A DNA stretch of 64,000 nucleotides from Butyricimonas muris (GTDB lineage: Bacteria > Bacteroidota > Bacteroidia > Bacteroidales > Marinifilaceae): the NCBI RefSeq assembly GCF_046365375.1, contig NZ_JBKEIT010000004.1, positions 326,091 through 390,090 on the forward strand, read 5' to 3'. The stretch's first letter is position 1, and every line of letters starts with the position of its first letter. The position numbers were made by a program, and so were the translations under genes. The notes under the pieces were generated by a model, which was given only the letters and a program-made list of their open reading frames with translations, ran no database searches and was not told the origin of the DNA. This document shows positions 24,644 through 33,617 of the stretch, in pieces.

Positions 24644-26240
24644 ATGATGAAATACCCGATAGGCATCCAGAGTTTTGACCAGATAATAGAAGACGGTTAT
24701 GTTTATGTAGACAAGACCGATTTGGTTTATTCCCTTGTGAAAGAAGGGAAGATTTATTTTCTTAGTCGTCCCCGGCGTTTCGGGAAAAGTTTGTTGGTGT
24801 CCACGTTGAAGAATTATTTTCTGGGACGGAAGGAACTTTTCAAGGGACTGGCGATAGACGAGTTAGAAAAGGACTGGTTGGAGTATGCGGTGTTTCATAT
24901 CGACTTCAACGGTAGTAATTTTCTGAAAGGTGGGACTTTGGAAAATGTGATCGATTCCTATATCTCGGGATGGGAGAAAGAATACGGAATCGTGGAAGAG
25001 GAAGGAACCGACCGGGGAATCCGTTTTATCCGCTTGCTGGAGCGGGTGCACTTGAAAACGGGGCGCCGTGTCGTGGTATTGATAGACGAGTACGACAAGC
25101 CTTTGCTCGACGTGTTGGACACGGGTATGGAAATCGATGTGGATGGCAACCGGATGCTGCTGGAAGAGTGGAATCGTGGTGTGTTGAAGGGATTCTACTC
25201 GGTATTCAAGGCTGCCGACGAGCATTTGCAATTTGTTTTCTTGACGGGTGTGACTAAATTCTCGCAGGTCAGCGTGTTCAGCGGTTTCAATCAACCGAAA
25301 GACATTAGCATGGATGGTCGTTACGAGGCACTTTGCGGTATCACGGGTGAAGAGTTGGAAAGTTATTTCGTGGAGCCGATAACGGAAATGTCTAAACTAT
25401 ATAGTTGTGATGTATCGAAGATGAAGCAATTATTGAAGCGACAGTATGACGGTTATCATTTTAGTCCGCGTATGGTGGATGTTTATAACCCGTTCAGTTT
25501 GCTGAACGCTTTTGGTTCGATGATGATACAGGACTACTGGTTCAGTAGTGGTACGCCGACCTATCTCGTTCGTCTGTTGCGTCACACGAATGAAGATTTG
25601 GACGAGTTGACGGGGCGTTACTACGAACCGCAAGAGTTTGTTGATTACAAGGCGGATGTTGAGAAGCCTTTGCCAATGATTTATCAGAGTGGCTACTTGA
25701 CGATAAAAGATTATAATTGGGAAGATAACACTTTCCTGCTTGACTTCCCGAATAACGAGGTAAAGAAAGGTTTCGTGACGGTGGTCGCCAGGCGATTACT
25801 TTAAATCTGCCGTTGAGGCGGGTTCGTGGGTAAGGGAGGCTGTTGCAGCCTTGAAGAAAGGTGACTTGGAGAGATTCCGTCGCCTGTTAACCTCGTTTTT
25901 GAGCGATATTCCTTACACGATGCGTCGGAAGGAAAACGAGCGGGAGAAAGAGCGATATTTTCACTATACTTTTTACTTGATCTTGCGTCTTGTAAGTGTT
26001 TATACAGTCTACACGGAGAAAGAGCAGAGCGAAGGGCGGGTGGATTGTATCGTGGAAACAGACAAGTATATTTATATTTTTGAATTCAAACTGGACGGCA
26101 GTGCTGATGAAGCCCTTCATCAAATCGAGGAGAAGGGGTATGTCCGTCCATATCTAGATGATTCCCGTAAACTCTACCGTATTGGCGTGAGTTTCTCCTC
26201 GGAAACCGGCACCGTAGAGGATTGGAAAATGGTTGAATAA
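24644..26240 (+). pseudogene. AAA-ATPase-like / PD-(D/E)xK nuclease (DUF1703 type), frameshifted
   Basis: The N-terminal AAA-ATPase-like domain begins MMKYPIGIQSFDQIIEDG and carries SRPRRFGKSLLVSTL (P-loop) and VVLIDEYDKPLLD (Walker B). The frame ends at TAA 25802-25804. Removing one base near 25790 (GTCGCCAGGCGATTAC) restores it to 26240 and gives GDYFKSAVEAGSWV, with a nuclease core RVDCIVE followed by YIFEFKLDG. The repaired protein would be about 531 residues, typical for the family. Either this is a real one-base insertion that separates the two domains, or a sequencing error. The second half has no convincing start of its own. Such genes are often multicopy orphans. Confidence 0.8.
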
Positions 26241-26341
26241 AGATATATGTTAGGCAAATGTGCGAGAATGCGGTATGAGGGGTGAAGCCTTAATACTTCT
26301 TGAATTTTGTTTGTACGCAACGTGAATTGGTGGACAAGAGG

Positions 26342-26365
26342 GAGGGCATGTTGCGACATGCCCTC
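26342..26365. terminator. Hairpin between two convergent genes
   Basis: GAGGGCATG (26342-26350) pairs with CATGCCCTC (26357-26365) around TTGCGA. It sits between the broken ATPase gene and the kinase gene, so it may serve both strands. T tracts are weak. Confidence 0.6.
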
Positions 26366-26369
26366 GTAT

Positions 26370-28040
26370 TTAATATTTGAATGAACTTCCACCCAGAAAT
26401 TCTCGAAGAATCGAAGTGGGCGGGATTTCTCGAGTTGGTACCGTTTGCACGTACGAGAAGAATTTCAGCAAGCGGGTTGCTTTCGAGTGTTCCGGGTATT
26501 TTACCAGAACTTCTTCCAACAGGGGGACGGCTTGTTGTTTCAACGCACCGAGTTCGTACGCCAATGCCGAGTTGAACATGACATCTGCTTCTTCTTGATA
26601 GGGAACGATGTGTTTTTGTTCCCCGGAAAGGACGCTTTCCCATCTTTTCAGCGTATCCAAAGCCGAGTAACCGCGGTATTTGTGATCTCTGACCATGCGG
26701 CGAATCAAGCGATTGTCCGACGGGTTAATGATATTGTGATCATCGATAGAGATAGCGGTCAGAGCCGAGATAAATATCTTGAACAGACTCTCTTGCGGGA
26801 GATATTCGGTTAATTTAGGGTTCAACCCGTGGATTCCTTCCACGATAATCACGTTGTTCTTGGATATTTTTAATTTTTCACCATCATAGAAGCGTTGTCC
26901 AGTTTCGAACGAGAACTTGGGGATTTCGACTTCCTCGCCTCGCAACAGTCGAACGATATTGTCATTAAACGTGCTGATATCTAACGCGTCAATGGTTTCA
27001 AAATCATATTCGCCTTTTTCATCTTTAGGAGTTTGTTCCCGGTTCACGAAATAATTATCCAACGAGAGATTGACCGGCTTGATACCGTTTACCAGAAGTT
27101 GGATAGCCAGTCGTTTGCCGAAAGTCGTTTTCCCGGATGAAGAGGGACCGGCGATTAATATTACTTTTAGTTTTTTCCTTCTTTTCCGGATCATGTCGGC
27201 GATCAAAGAAATTTTCTTCTCGTGAAGCGCTTCGCTGACTTTAATCATTTCGCCGGCATGGCGGTGTTCGATGGCTTGATTCAAGTGCCCGATTTGCGAG
27301 ACTTCCAGTACTTTACCCCAGCGCTTGAATTCGCTGAACGTGTTATATAGTTTTTCCTGCGGGTAATACGGAAGTATCTCGGTCGGGTTCATCCGGTCGG
27401 GAAGCAAAAGCAACATTCCGTCTTTATAGTCCATCAGATCGAATACTTTCAGGCATCCGGTAGAGGGAGCCAATGTCCCGTAGAAATAGTCGCACGTGCC
27501 GTCTATTGAATAAACAGAGGTGAATAGTTTACCCCGGGATGAAAGTAAGAGTTCCTTGTCTTTCAGTCCTTGGCGTTTAAATAATTTGATGGCTTCTTCC
27601 GTCGGGTATTCCGTTCGCGTGATTTCGTAGTCATGATCAATGATGCGTTGCATTTCCGCTTTGATCGTGTCGATCCGTTCACCCGTGAGGATGATGTCCT
27701 TGTTTGCCAGACGGCAGAATACCCCGTTGGAGAGTTGATACTCCACGATTAGGGTTTTCTTCCCGAAAAGATTGATTACCGCCTTGTAAAGTACGAACAA
27801 CAGCGACCGCGTATACACGCTGTACCCGTCCAATGTAGTTACGTCTACAAAGTTGACGTATTTCGGGTTATATATTTCATAATGAAGGTCACGCACCTCG
27901 TTGTTGACCAAGGCACCCAATATGTTTTGGTGATTATCGGGGAACACGATTTTTTTGAATTCTTTCAAGCTGGAGCCTGTCGGAATCTGATAGGCTTCCT
28001 GTGTATTTTCACAAAATACAATTATTTTATTTTTTTCCAT
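26370..28040 (-). CDS. Uridine-kinase-like nucleoside kinase with N-terminal TGS/ThrRS-like region
   Basis: The preferred start gives MEKNKIIVFCEN (28040); ATG 28052 would add MTRN. The N-terminal 60 residues resemble a TGS domain. Residues about 60-250 resemble the ThrRS editing-associated region (HRHAGEMIKVSEALHE is close by). A P-loop kinase domain follows (VILIAGPSSSGKTTFGKRL, then LSLDNYFVNREQTP and IIVEGIHGLNP). This fusion is the long nucleoside-kinase form of about 550 residues, common in Bacteroidota and Firmicutes. It probably phosphorylates a nucleoside such as uridine. The C-terminal tail is helical. Confidence 0.85.
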   Translation of the reverse strand: MEKNKIIVFCENTQEAYQIPTGSSLKEFKKIVFPDNHQNILGALVNNEVRDLHYEIYNPKYVNFVDVTTLDGYSVYTRSLLFVLYKAVINLFGKKTLIVEYQLSNGVFCRLANKDIILTGERIDTIKAEMQRIIDHDYEITRTEYPTEEAIKLFKRQGLKDKELLLSSRGKLFTSVYSIDGTCDYFYGTLAPSTGCLKVFDLMDYKDGMLLLLPDRMNPTEILPYYPQEKLYNTFSEFKRWGKVLEVSQIGHLNQAIEHRHAGEMIKVSEALHEKKISLIADMIRKRRKKLKVILIAGPSSSGKTTFGKRLAIQLLVNGIKPVNLSLDNYFVNREQTPKDEKGEYDFETIDALDISTFNDNIVRLLRGEEVEIPKFSFETGQRFYDGEKLKISKNNVIIVEGIHGLNPKLTEYLPQESLFKIFISALTAISIDDHNIINPSDNRLIRRMVRDHKYRGYSALDTLKRWESVLSGEQKHIVPYQEEADVMFNSALAYELGALKQQAVPLLEEVLVKYPEHSKATRLLKFFSYVQTVPTREIPPTSILREFLGGSSFKY

Positions 28041-28099
28041 GTTTCGAGTCATTTATGTAATTCACATTGACAAAGATTGCAAATAACGTGCCGCAAACT

Positions 28100-29026
28100 T
28101 TATTTATATGCTTCCTTGTTTTCCGGGATCAATATATAGTAAGTTTTATGTTTTCCGTTTTTTAATGATGTTTGTCTGAGCCATGGGTTGAATCGTTTCA
28201 ACGTTTTGTACGTGATCCCGTGTTCTTGGGCAAAGTCCGCCAAGTCCTTGATTGATTTGGTTACCTTGACTTGTGTTGTCGGCTCGATGGGGTATTTGAT
28301 CCCCACGTGGAAGTTGTACAAGTGAGGGTTTTCCATGATCTGTTTCAGCGCCATCATGCGGTAGACGTAGCGACCCGTTTCTTCCCCCATTAGCAGGTCG
28401 TAGAAGTACTTCTCTTTCTGGCGGTCTATTTGTTTGGAGAGCATATTCATCCCTCCGTTGTAGGACGCGGCAGCCGCTGTCCACGAACCGAATTTCTCGT
28501 GTGCTTTTTTCAGGTAGGCACAAGCGGCACGGGTGGCCTTCTCGATATGGTAGCGTTCGTCCACGTCGTTCGTGACTTCAAGCCCGAGTTCTTTTGCCGT
28601 ACCGCTCATCAATTGCCATATCCCGACGGCTCCCGCGTAAGATACCGCTAAGGGGTTGAGGCTGCTTTCAATGACGGCGAGGTATTTGAAATCGTTCGGT
28701 ATGCCCTCTTCTTTTAAGATAGGTTCTATGATATGGAAATAGCGGGGGGCATTTTTAATTACCTGTATCGTGTGTGAATGAAGATTCGTGTTGACGATCA
28801 ATTCTTTCTTGAATGCTTCAATCACGTCGATTCTTTCCAAGGGGACCCGTTCCCCCGCCAGATAGAATGTGTCGGGACAAAATACGTCTGACGGCAATAA
28901 GAAATGCGGTATATATTCCTCTTCTTCCGGTTCCTCAAACTCCTGCTTGTAGACGTAGTATCCGATTATGGCGCTGTTTATTAAGACTAGTATAGTCAAG
29001 AATGTTATTATAATATTTTTTTGCAC
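28100..29026 (-). CDS. Membrane-anchored lytic transglycosylase with C-terminal LysM-like domain (MltD type)
   Basis: The enzyme cleaves the MurNAc-GlcNAc bond of peptidoglycan in the periplasm. An N-terminal membrane segment (NIIITFLTILVLINSAIIGYY) is followed by the SLT domain (about 95-230) with the catalytic glutamate in YLAVIESSLNP, then GIWQLMSGTA and AAAASYNGG. The last 60 residues (KSIKDLADFAQEHGITYKTL) look like a LysM repeat. At 308 residues it is shorter than E. coli MltD (about 450, with more LysM repeats). A minus-strand -7 TATTTTTG lies at 29080-29087. Confidence 0.88.
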   Translation of the reverse strand: MQKNIIITFLTILVLINSAIIGYYVYKQEFEEPEEEEYIPHFLLPSDVFCPDTFYLAGERVPLERIDVIEAFKKELIVNTNLHSHTIQVIKNAPRYFHIIEPILKEEGIPNDFKYLAVIESSLNPLAVSYAGAVGIWQLMSGTAKELGLEVTNDVDERYHIEKATRAACAYLKKAHEKFGSWTAAAASYNGGMNMLSKQIDRQKEKYFYDLLMGEETGRYVYRMMALKQIMENPHLYNFHVGIKYPIEPTTQVKVTKSIKDLADFAQEHGITYKTLKRFNPWLRQTSLKNGKHKTYYILIPENKEAYK

Positions 29027-29079
29027 GGCTAATGAATTTATATTTTTCGAATATACGGGTTTTTCCCTACTTTTTGTTG

Positions 29080-29087
29080 CAAAAATA
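29080..29087 (-). promoter_or_regulatory. -7 element of the lytic transglycosylase promoter
   Basis: The minus strand reads TATTTTTG, an exact TAnnTTTG, 54 bases before the start codon and just after the MATE gene stop. Confidence 0.5.
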
Positions 29088-29111
29088 GAGAAAAAGAGTT
29101 TATAAATCCTT

Positions 29112-30443
29112 TTACAGTTTTTTCTGTTGCCATTTCACGTATCTCAAGTAAAACCAAGAAACGATACCGATAAGCATGCCATAGGTGACCTCGACAGTCC
29201 ACACGAATTCCACGTTAGCGTGCACGACGGTGGTAAGCAGCCATGTCTGGAATGTGTAGAACACGAGTACGAATGATTCGAGTATCAAGGCATGAGTCGT
29301 GTTACCCGTTCCGGATATGGCTTCAAAGAACGTGATCCCGAAGCAGAAGCTGAGCGCGGCTAATCCGACCACGTAAAGGGAAGGCATGGAGGCGGTAATC
29401 AGATCACTGCTGTTGGAGTAGATAGATAACACCTGTTGCGGGAAGATATAGCATATCAATAACACCGGAAGCACGCTTAGCATGGCGAGTTTCATGATCC
29501 GCCGCAAGGTAGGCATGATCTCCGGTTGCCGTTGTTCCCCGATGAGTCGGCTGGTAAGGGTATTGGCTGTCGCTCCGTAACCGAAGACGGGGATAAGTAT
29601 CAGCATATAAACGCTACGGACGACGATCGTGATGGCGATAGGACGTTCGCCCATGTGCTCGATGAGCATGAAAAAGATGTACCATGTCCCGAAAGACAGT
29701 AGTTTTTGCAACATGGTGGGGAACGCTGTTTTAAGCACGGTCAGCATGAGCCATCCTTCCAGTTTGTGGAAGGAGAATAAGGCGTACTGTTTGATGGGGA
29801 GTTTCAGCAACGTGTAGAAAATAAAAATCAAGAACGCCGATATTTCAGCCATGACGGAGGCTAGGGCGGCTCCGCCGACTCCCATCTCGGGGAAACCGAA
29901 TTTACCGAAGATCAACAGATAATTGAATACCACGTTGATCGTTGCCATAGCGGCAGTGGAGTAGCCTATGATTTTCGTGTTGGAGAGCCCGATATATAAA
30001 GCCCTGAACAAGAAGTTGAAGCACACGAATATAATCCCGTAATGGCGGTATGACATGTATTCCATCGCCGCCTCGTAGATATTGGGCGACTGTATGGAAG
30101 CTCCCAAGAGGACATCACTGAAATATCGTTGAATGAGGAATAGCGACGTGGATAGCAGAAACACGAAACATAACCCGTGCTCGAAAACAACCCCGATCCG
30201 GTTCAGACGTCCTTCTCCCAACCGCCGTGCCACGATGATCTGGATCCCGATGGAAAATCCCCATGCCAGCGTGGAAAACACGTAATAGTAGATTCCTGCC
30301 ATGGCGGAAGCACCTAGGGCGATCTCGCTGACACGCCCCAGAAAGGCGGTGTCCGTTAAGGTAATGAGTGTTTGTGCCAAACTTCCAAGGATAATAGGGT
30401 AGGCTATATTCCAAACTGTTTTGTTCGTGATGACCGTCTTCAT
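29112..30443 (-). CDS. MATE-family efflux transporter
   Basis: I chose ATG 30443 (MKTVITNKTVWNIAYPI), giving 443 residues and twelve predicted membrane segments. An upstream extension to 30545 overlaps the divergent YqeY start and looks non-coding. The MATE signatures PIILGSLAQTLITLTDTAFLG and EIALGASAMAGIYYY are visible, as is the internal repeat of two six-helix halves. MATE pumps export cationic drugs or metabolites by Na+ or H+ antiport; the substrate here is unknown. It is transcribed divergently from the YqeY gene. Confidence 0.9.
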   Translation of the reverse strand: MKTVITNKTVWNIAYPIILGSLAQTLITLTDTAFLGRVSEIALGASAMAGIYYYVFSTLAWGFSIGIQIIVARRLGEGRLNRIGVVFEHGLCFVFLLSTSLFLIQRYFSDVLLGASIQSPNIYEAAMEYMSYRHYGIIFVCFNFLFRALYIGLSNTKIIGYSTAAMATINVVFNYLLIFGKFGFPEMGVGGAALASVMAEISAFLIFIFYTLLKLPIKQYALFSFHKLEGWLMLTVLKTAFPTMLQKLLSFGTWYIFFMLIEHMGERPIAITIVVRSVYMLILIPVFGYGATANTLTSRLIGEQRQPEIMPTLRRIMKLAMLSVLPVLLICYIFPQQVLSIYSNSSDLITASMPSLYVVGLAALSFCFGITFFEAISGTGNTTHALILESFVLVFYTFQTWLLTTVVHANVEFVWTVEVTYGMLIGIVSWFYLRYVKWQQKKL

Positions 30444-30461
30444 GTGTTCTTGTTTTGGCTG

Positions 30462-30469
30462 CAAAATTA
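30462..30469 (-). promoter_or_regulatory. -7 element of the MATE gene promoter
   Basis: The minus strand reads TAATTTTG, an exact TAnnTTTG match, 18 bases before the chosen start. This supports the start at 30443. Confidence 0.5.
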
Positions 30470-30538
30470 ACGGATAATCTTTATAAATTGCAGAATAAAT
30501 CGTAACTTCGTGGGTTGTAAATTTAAATTCAAGCAAAA

Positions 30539-30988
30539 ATGACAATAGAAGAGCAAGTTAGTAAGGGCATCATGGCAGCCATGAAAGCGAAAGATACGAT
30601 CCGCCTTGAGGTTTTAAGAAATATAAAGAAGGTCTTCATCGAGGCTAAATCCGTGGCAGGAGCCCCGGAGCAGATTGCCGACAGCGAAAGTATCAAGATC
30701 ATCCAGAAATTGGCAAAACAAGGACGGGAGTCTGCCGAAATTTACAAGCAACAGGGGCGTGAGGATTTGTACGCTCATGAAATAGCTCAAGTGGAGGTGA
30801 TGAACGAGTTTTTGCCGAAACAGTTGAGTGAAGATGAATTGCGTGTTGCCTTGAAAGGAATTATCGAGAAAACGGGTGCAACTTCAGCCAAAGAAATGGG
30901 AAAAGTGATGGGTGTTGCTACCAAAGAGTTGGCCGGAATAGCTGACGGCAAAATGATTTCCGCTATTGTAAAAGAGTTGTTGGCGTAA
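30539..30988 (+). CDS. GatB/YqeY-domain protein
   Basis: The 149-residue protein is a stand-alone YqeY domain, related to the tail of GatB in the Asp/Glu-tRNA amidotransferase. Visible features are AMKAKDTIRLEVLRNIKK, AKQGRESAEIYKQQGRED, EFLPKQLSEDEL and the glycine-rich end MGKVMGVATKELAGIADGK. The usual length is about 150. Its tRNA-related role is assumed from the family, not shown here. The upstream 95-base gap holds the divergent MATE promoter, and an imperfect TAACTTCG may serve this gene. Confidence 0.93.
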   Translation: MTIEEQVSKGIMAAMKAKDTIRLEVLRNIKKVFIEAKSVAGAPEQIADSESIKIIQKLAKQGRESAEIYKQQGREDLYAHEIAQVEVMNEFLPKQLSEDELRVALKGIIEKTGATSAKEMGKVMGVATKELAGIADGKMISAIVKELLA

Positions 30989-31114
30989 TCACGTGCTAAT
31001 AAGTCCGCGTAAGATCGGGGTATTTTATTGATTCCGTCTATGACGTGATTGAAAATAAGTATCAGGAATGGGGAGGAATTGAGTAAATAATTCCGATCTT
31101 TGTATAAGATTAAA

Positions 31115-32629
31115 ATGAAAGAAATGGCTACTGTGAAAGATTGGACTGCTCATGTTATTAAACAGGCAGAGATTGATAAGTATCTGGTTGACGGGAAAGA
31201 TTTTATTGACGAGGAAAAGATATTTGAAGAGATCGAAAAGGGCAAGAACCCCGATAAGCAACGAGTGCGCGATATTTTACAAAAATCGCTGGAAATAAAA
31301 ATATTGACGCCTGACGAGACGGCTACTTTGTTGAACGTGGAAGACCCTGAACTCTTTCACGAGATGCAAGAGGCTGCCTTGGAGGTGAAGAAAAGAGTGT
31401 ATGATAACCGTATCGTTTTCTTTGCCCCGTTATACTTGTCGAATTTGTGCGTGAATAGTTGTAAATACTGTGGTTTCCGGGCAGAAAATAAAGAGGAGAT
31501 TCGCCACGTGTTGTCGATGGACGAGGTGCGGGAGGAAACGGCCGCGGTGATCGACGAGGGACACAAGCGAATGATTGCCGTGTATGGCGAGCACCCGAAA
31601 AACGGGGCTGACTATATAGCCGAATCTATCTCCACGATTTATTCGGTGAAACGGGAAACTCCTACCGGGAACGGTTTTAATAATATCCGACGGGTGAACG
31701 TGAACGCGGCACCCATGGAGATTGCCGATTTGAAGAAATTGTGGAGAGCGGGTATCGGTACGTTCCAAGTGTTCCAAGAAACTTATCACCGGGAGAGATA
31801 CGCGGAATTGCACCCGGCCAACACGGTGAAAGGGAATTACCGTTGGCGTCTTTACGCGATGCATCGTGCCATGGAGGCGGGAATCGACGATGTGGCTATT
31901 GGGGCGCTGTTCGGGTTGTACGACTGGAAGTTTGAAGTGATGGGATTGTTGCATCATGCTTTGGATTTGGAACGCCAGTTCGGTATCGGACCGCACACGG
32001 TGTCTTTCCCGCGCATGCAACCGGCCCCGGGGTCTTTCTTGAGCGAGAATTCTCCTTATCTGGTCAGCAATGACGCCATGAGGCGGGTGGTTGCGGTGTT
32101 GCGTCTGGCGATCCCGTATAGCGGGTTGATCGTGACTGCACGCGAGGAACCGAACTTGAAACGGGATTTACTGACTCATTTCGGGTGCACGCAAACCGAC
32201 GCTTCTTCAAAATTGGGTATCGGGGCTTACGCCAAAAAATTGAAACAGGAGGAGAATATCGAGAAAGTCCAATTTATGTTGGGTGACCAGCGTTCTCTCG
32301 ATGAAGTGATACGGGAATTGGCTAACGACGGGATGATTACCTCTTTCTGTACTGCCGGCTATCGTTGCGGGCGTACAGGAGATAAGATCATGACCCTGTT
32401 GGAAAAAGGAGTCGAGGGTAAGTTCTGTAAGTTAAACGCTGTTTTGACCTTCCGGGAGTACTTGAATGACTATGCTTCTCCCGCGACCCGTGAGATCGGC
32501 GAGAAACTGATCGAGCAGGAATTAAGAGAGATCGAGGCTACCCCCTTCTTTAGTAAGAATAAATTACTCCCGACCTTCCGTTCATATTACGACCGGATCG
32601 CGAGAGGGGAAAGAGATTTATACATGTAA
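31115..32629 (+). CDS. hydG: HydG-like radical SAM enzyme ([FeFe]-hydrogenase maturase family) with variant C-terminal cysteine motif
   Basis: HydG splits tyrosine into CO and cyanide for the [FeFe]-hydrogenase H-cluster. I chose ATG 31115 (MKEMATVKDW); a TTG at 31100 falls inside the likely -7 GATCTTTG. The radical SAM motif CVNSCKYC (C112, C116, C119) is intact. GNGFNNIRRVNVNAAP, FQETYHRERY and GLYDWKFEV fit HydG. The auxiliary-cluster motif, canonically CX2CX22C, here reads CTAGYRC...KFC: C412 and C438 keep their places, but the second Cys is G415, with an extra C418. No HydE, HydF or hydrogenase gene lies in this window. ThiH is the closest alternative family. Confidence 0.82.
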   Translation: MKEMATVKDWTAHVIKQAEIDKYLVDGKDFIDEEKIFEEIEKGKNPDKQRVRDILQKSLEIKILTPDETATLLNVEDPELFHEMQEAALEVKKRVYDNRIVFFAPLYLSNLCVNSCKYCGFRAENKEEIRHVLSMDEVREETAAVIDEGHKRMIAVYGEHPKNGADYIAESISTIYSVKRETPTGNGFNNIRRVNVNAAPMEIADLKKLWRAGIGTFQVFQETYHRERYAELHPANTVKGNYRWRLYAMHRAMEAGIDDVAIGALFGLYDWKFEVMGLLHHALDLERQFGIGPHTVSFPRMQPAPGSFLSENSPYLVSNDAMRRVVAVLRLAIPYSGLIVTAREEPNLKRDLLTHFGCTQTDASSKLGIGAYAKKLKQEENIEKVQFMLGDQRSLDEVIRELANDGMITSFCTAGYRCGRTGDKIMTLLEKGVEGKFCKLNAVLTFREYLNDYASPATREIGEKLIEQELREIEATPFFSKNKLLPTFRSYYDRIARGERDLYM

Positions 32630-32710
32630 TTTACAATTTTAGATTTTAAATTTTAGATTGAAATAATCCATGAAATTTAAAATCTAAAATCCATAAATTT
32701 AAAATTAAAA
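32629..32710. repeat. TTTTAGATT-type AT repeat between convergent genes
   Basis: Runs such as TTTTAGATTTTAAATTTTAG and the complementary AAATTTAAAATCTAAAAT form an inverted arrangement filling the gap from the hydG stop to the stop of the convergent gene. It can fold into an AT-rich hairpin. Confidence 0.65.
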
Positions 32711-33454
32711 CGGAAGTTTGAGCGTAATTCGTTCGGCTTCCTTTTTTCTTTTTATTTCTTCCCGTTCACCTTTGCGGAACACGTAGACAAGTCCGAAGCG
32801 TTCGCATTTTTGGCGGCGTTCTTCTTCGTCGTCTATATCGGCGTAATGTGCCTCGATTTCGTTCCACAGGGAAAGAATATATTCGTCTGCTTCACTCCGG
32901 TATTGCGCTACTTCGGCACTACAGCGGGCAGAGTTTTGTTGGAATTGTTTTTGAGAAGCGTAGGCTTGCTTGAAGTTCTCGTAATTTACTTTAACCAAAG
33001 CGATAGAGGGACTATATATCGGATTTCCGCCCCCTTTACGGGTGCGTTCCTGTTCTCCGGCTATTATTTTTGCACCCCATTCCAACAAATCTTGGTCGGA
33101 AACGAGTGAAGGAAGTTTGGTATCATCTTCCGCTATATCGTAAAATGTACGCGCGATAGGTTTTAACTCTCCTCGTGCAATAGTAAAATTCAGCACTTGC
33201 AAAAAGTGCGATATATATAGTTTGGCTTTTTTAGTGTATTCCCCGTATTTCCGGCTATTTACCATTTGTTTTTCTCTGGCACATTGTGAATTTGTGATTG
33301 CCGTTTTGAATTTCGGTAAAAAGAATTCAATTTTTTGCCTTAGGCTCAAAGAAAACGGTAAATTATTGATATCAGAGAAATCCTCTTTGTTCAAGGCCGT
33401 TTCCAATGCCCTTATCCTCGCTGCATCTGTATTCGGTAATCTTCTGTAAGGCAT
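32705..33454 (-). CDS. Conserved-looking hypothetical protein
   Basis: I do not recognise this 249-residue protein. It starts MPYRRLPNTDAARIRALETA, has no signal peptide or membrane segment, and is rich in lysine, glutamate and alanine. The middle (KAKLYISHFLQVLNFTIARG) and the segment EARIEAHY-like region before DIDDEEERRQKCERFG suggest a mainly helical cytoplasmic protein. It ends ERITLKLPF. It stands alone, converging on hydG across the AT repeat. The frame is long and free of overlap with a better candidate, so I consider it real. The function is unknown. Confidence 0.7.
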   Translation of the reverse strand: MPYRRLPNTDAARIRALETALNKEDFSDINNLPFSLSLRQKIEFFLPKFKTAITNSQCAREKQMVNSRKYGEYTKKAKLYISHFLQVLNFTIARGELKPIARTFYDIAEDDTKLPSLVSDQDLLEWGAKIIAGEQERTRKGGGNPIYSPSIALVKVNYENFKQAYASQKQFQQNSARCSAEVAQYRSEADEYILSLWNEIEAHYADIDDEEERRQKCERFGLVYVFRKGEREEIKRKKEAERITLKLPF

Positions 33455-33542
33455 GTCTTTAATAATTAATAAAATGATGATCGAAACTCTGATGCGAAGG
33501 TATGAAAAAAATAAAAGTAAATCAATATTCGCCTGAGGTATT

Positions 33543-33617
33543 TTTAGATTTACGATTTATGATTTTAGATTGAATGATTCTTTAACCACGAAATCGTAAA
33601 TCATAAATCGTAAATCA
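33543..33617. repeat. RTAAATC 7-mer inverted repeat beginning at a stop codon
   Basis: Units GATTTAC / GATTTAT (33547-33562) face AAATCGTAAATCATAAATCG (from 33590). On the minus strand the TGA stop of the downstream-listed transglycosylase gene is the first three bases of the array. Confidence 0.75.

Noticed and set aside
30444..30545. Upstream extension of the MATE transporter
   Set aside because: It overlaps the divergent YqeY start and contains the MATE gene's own -7 element; MATE homology begins at MKTVITNKT.
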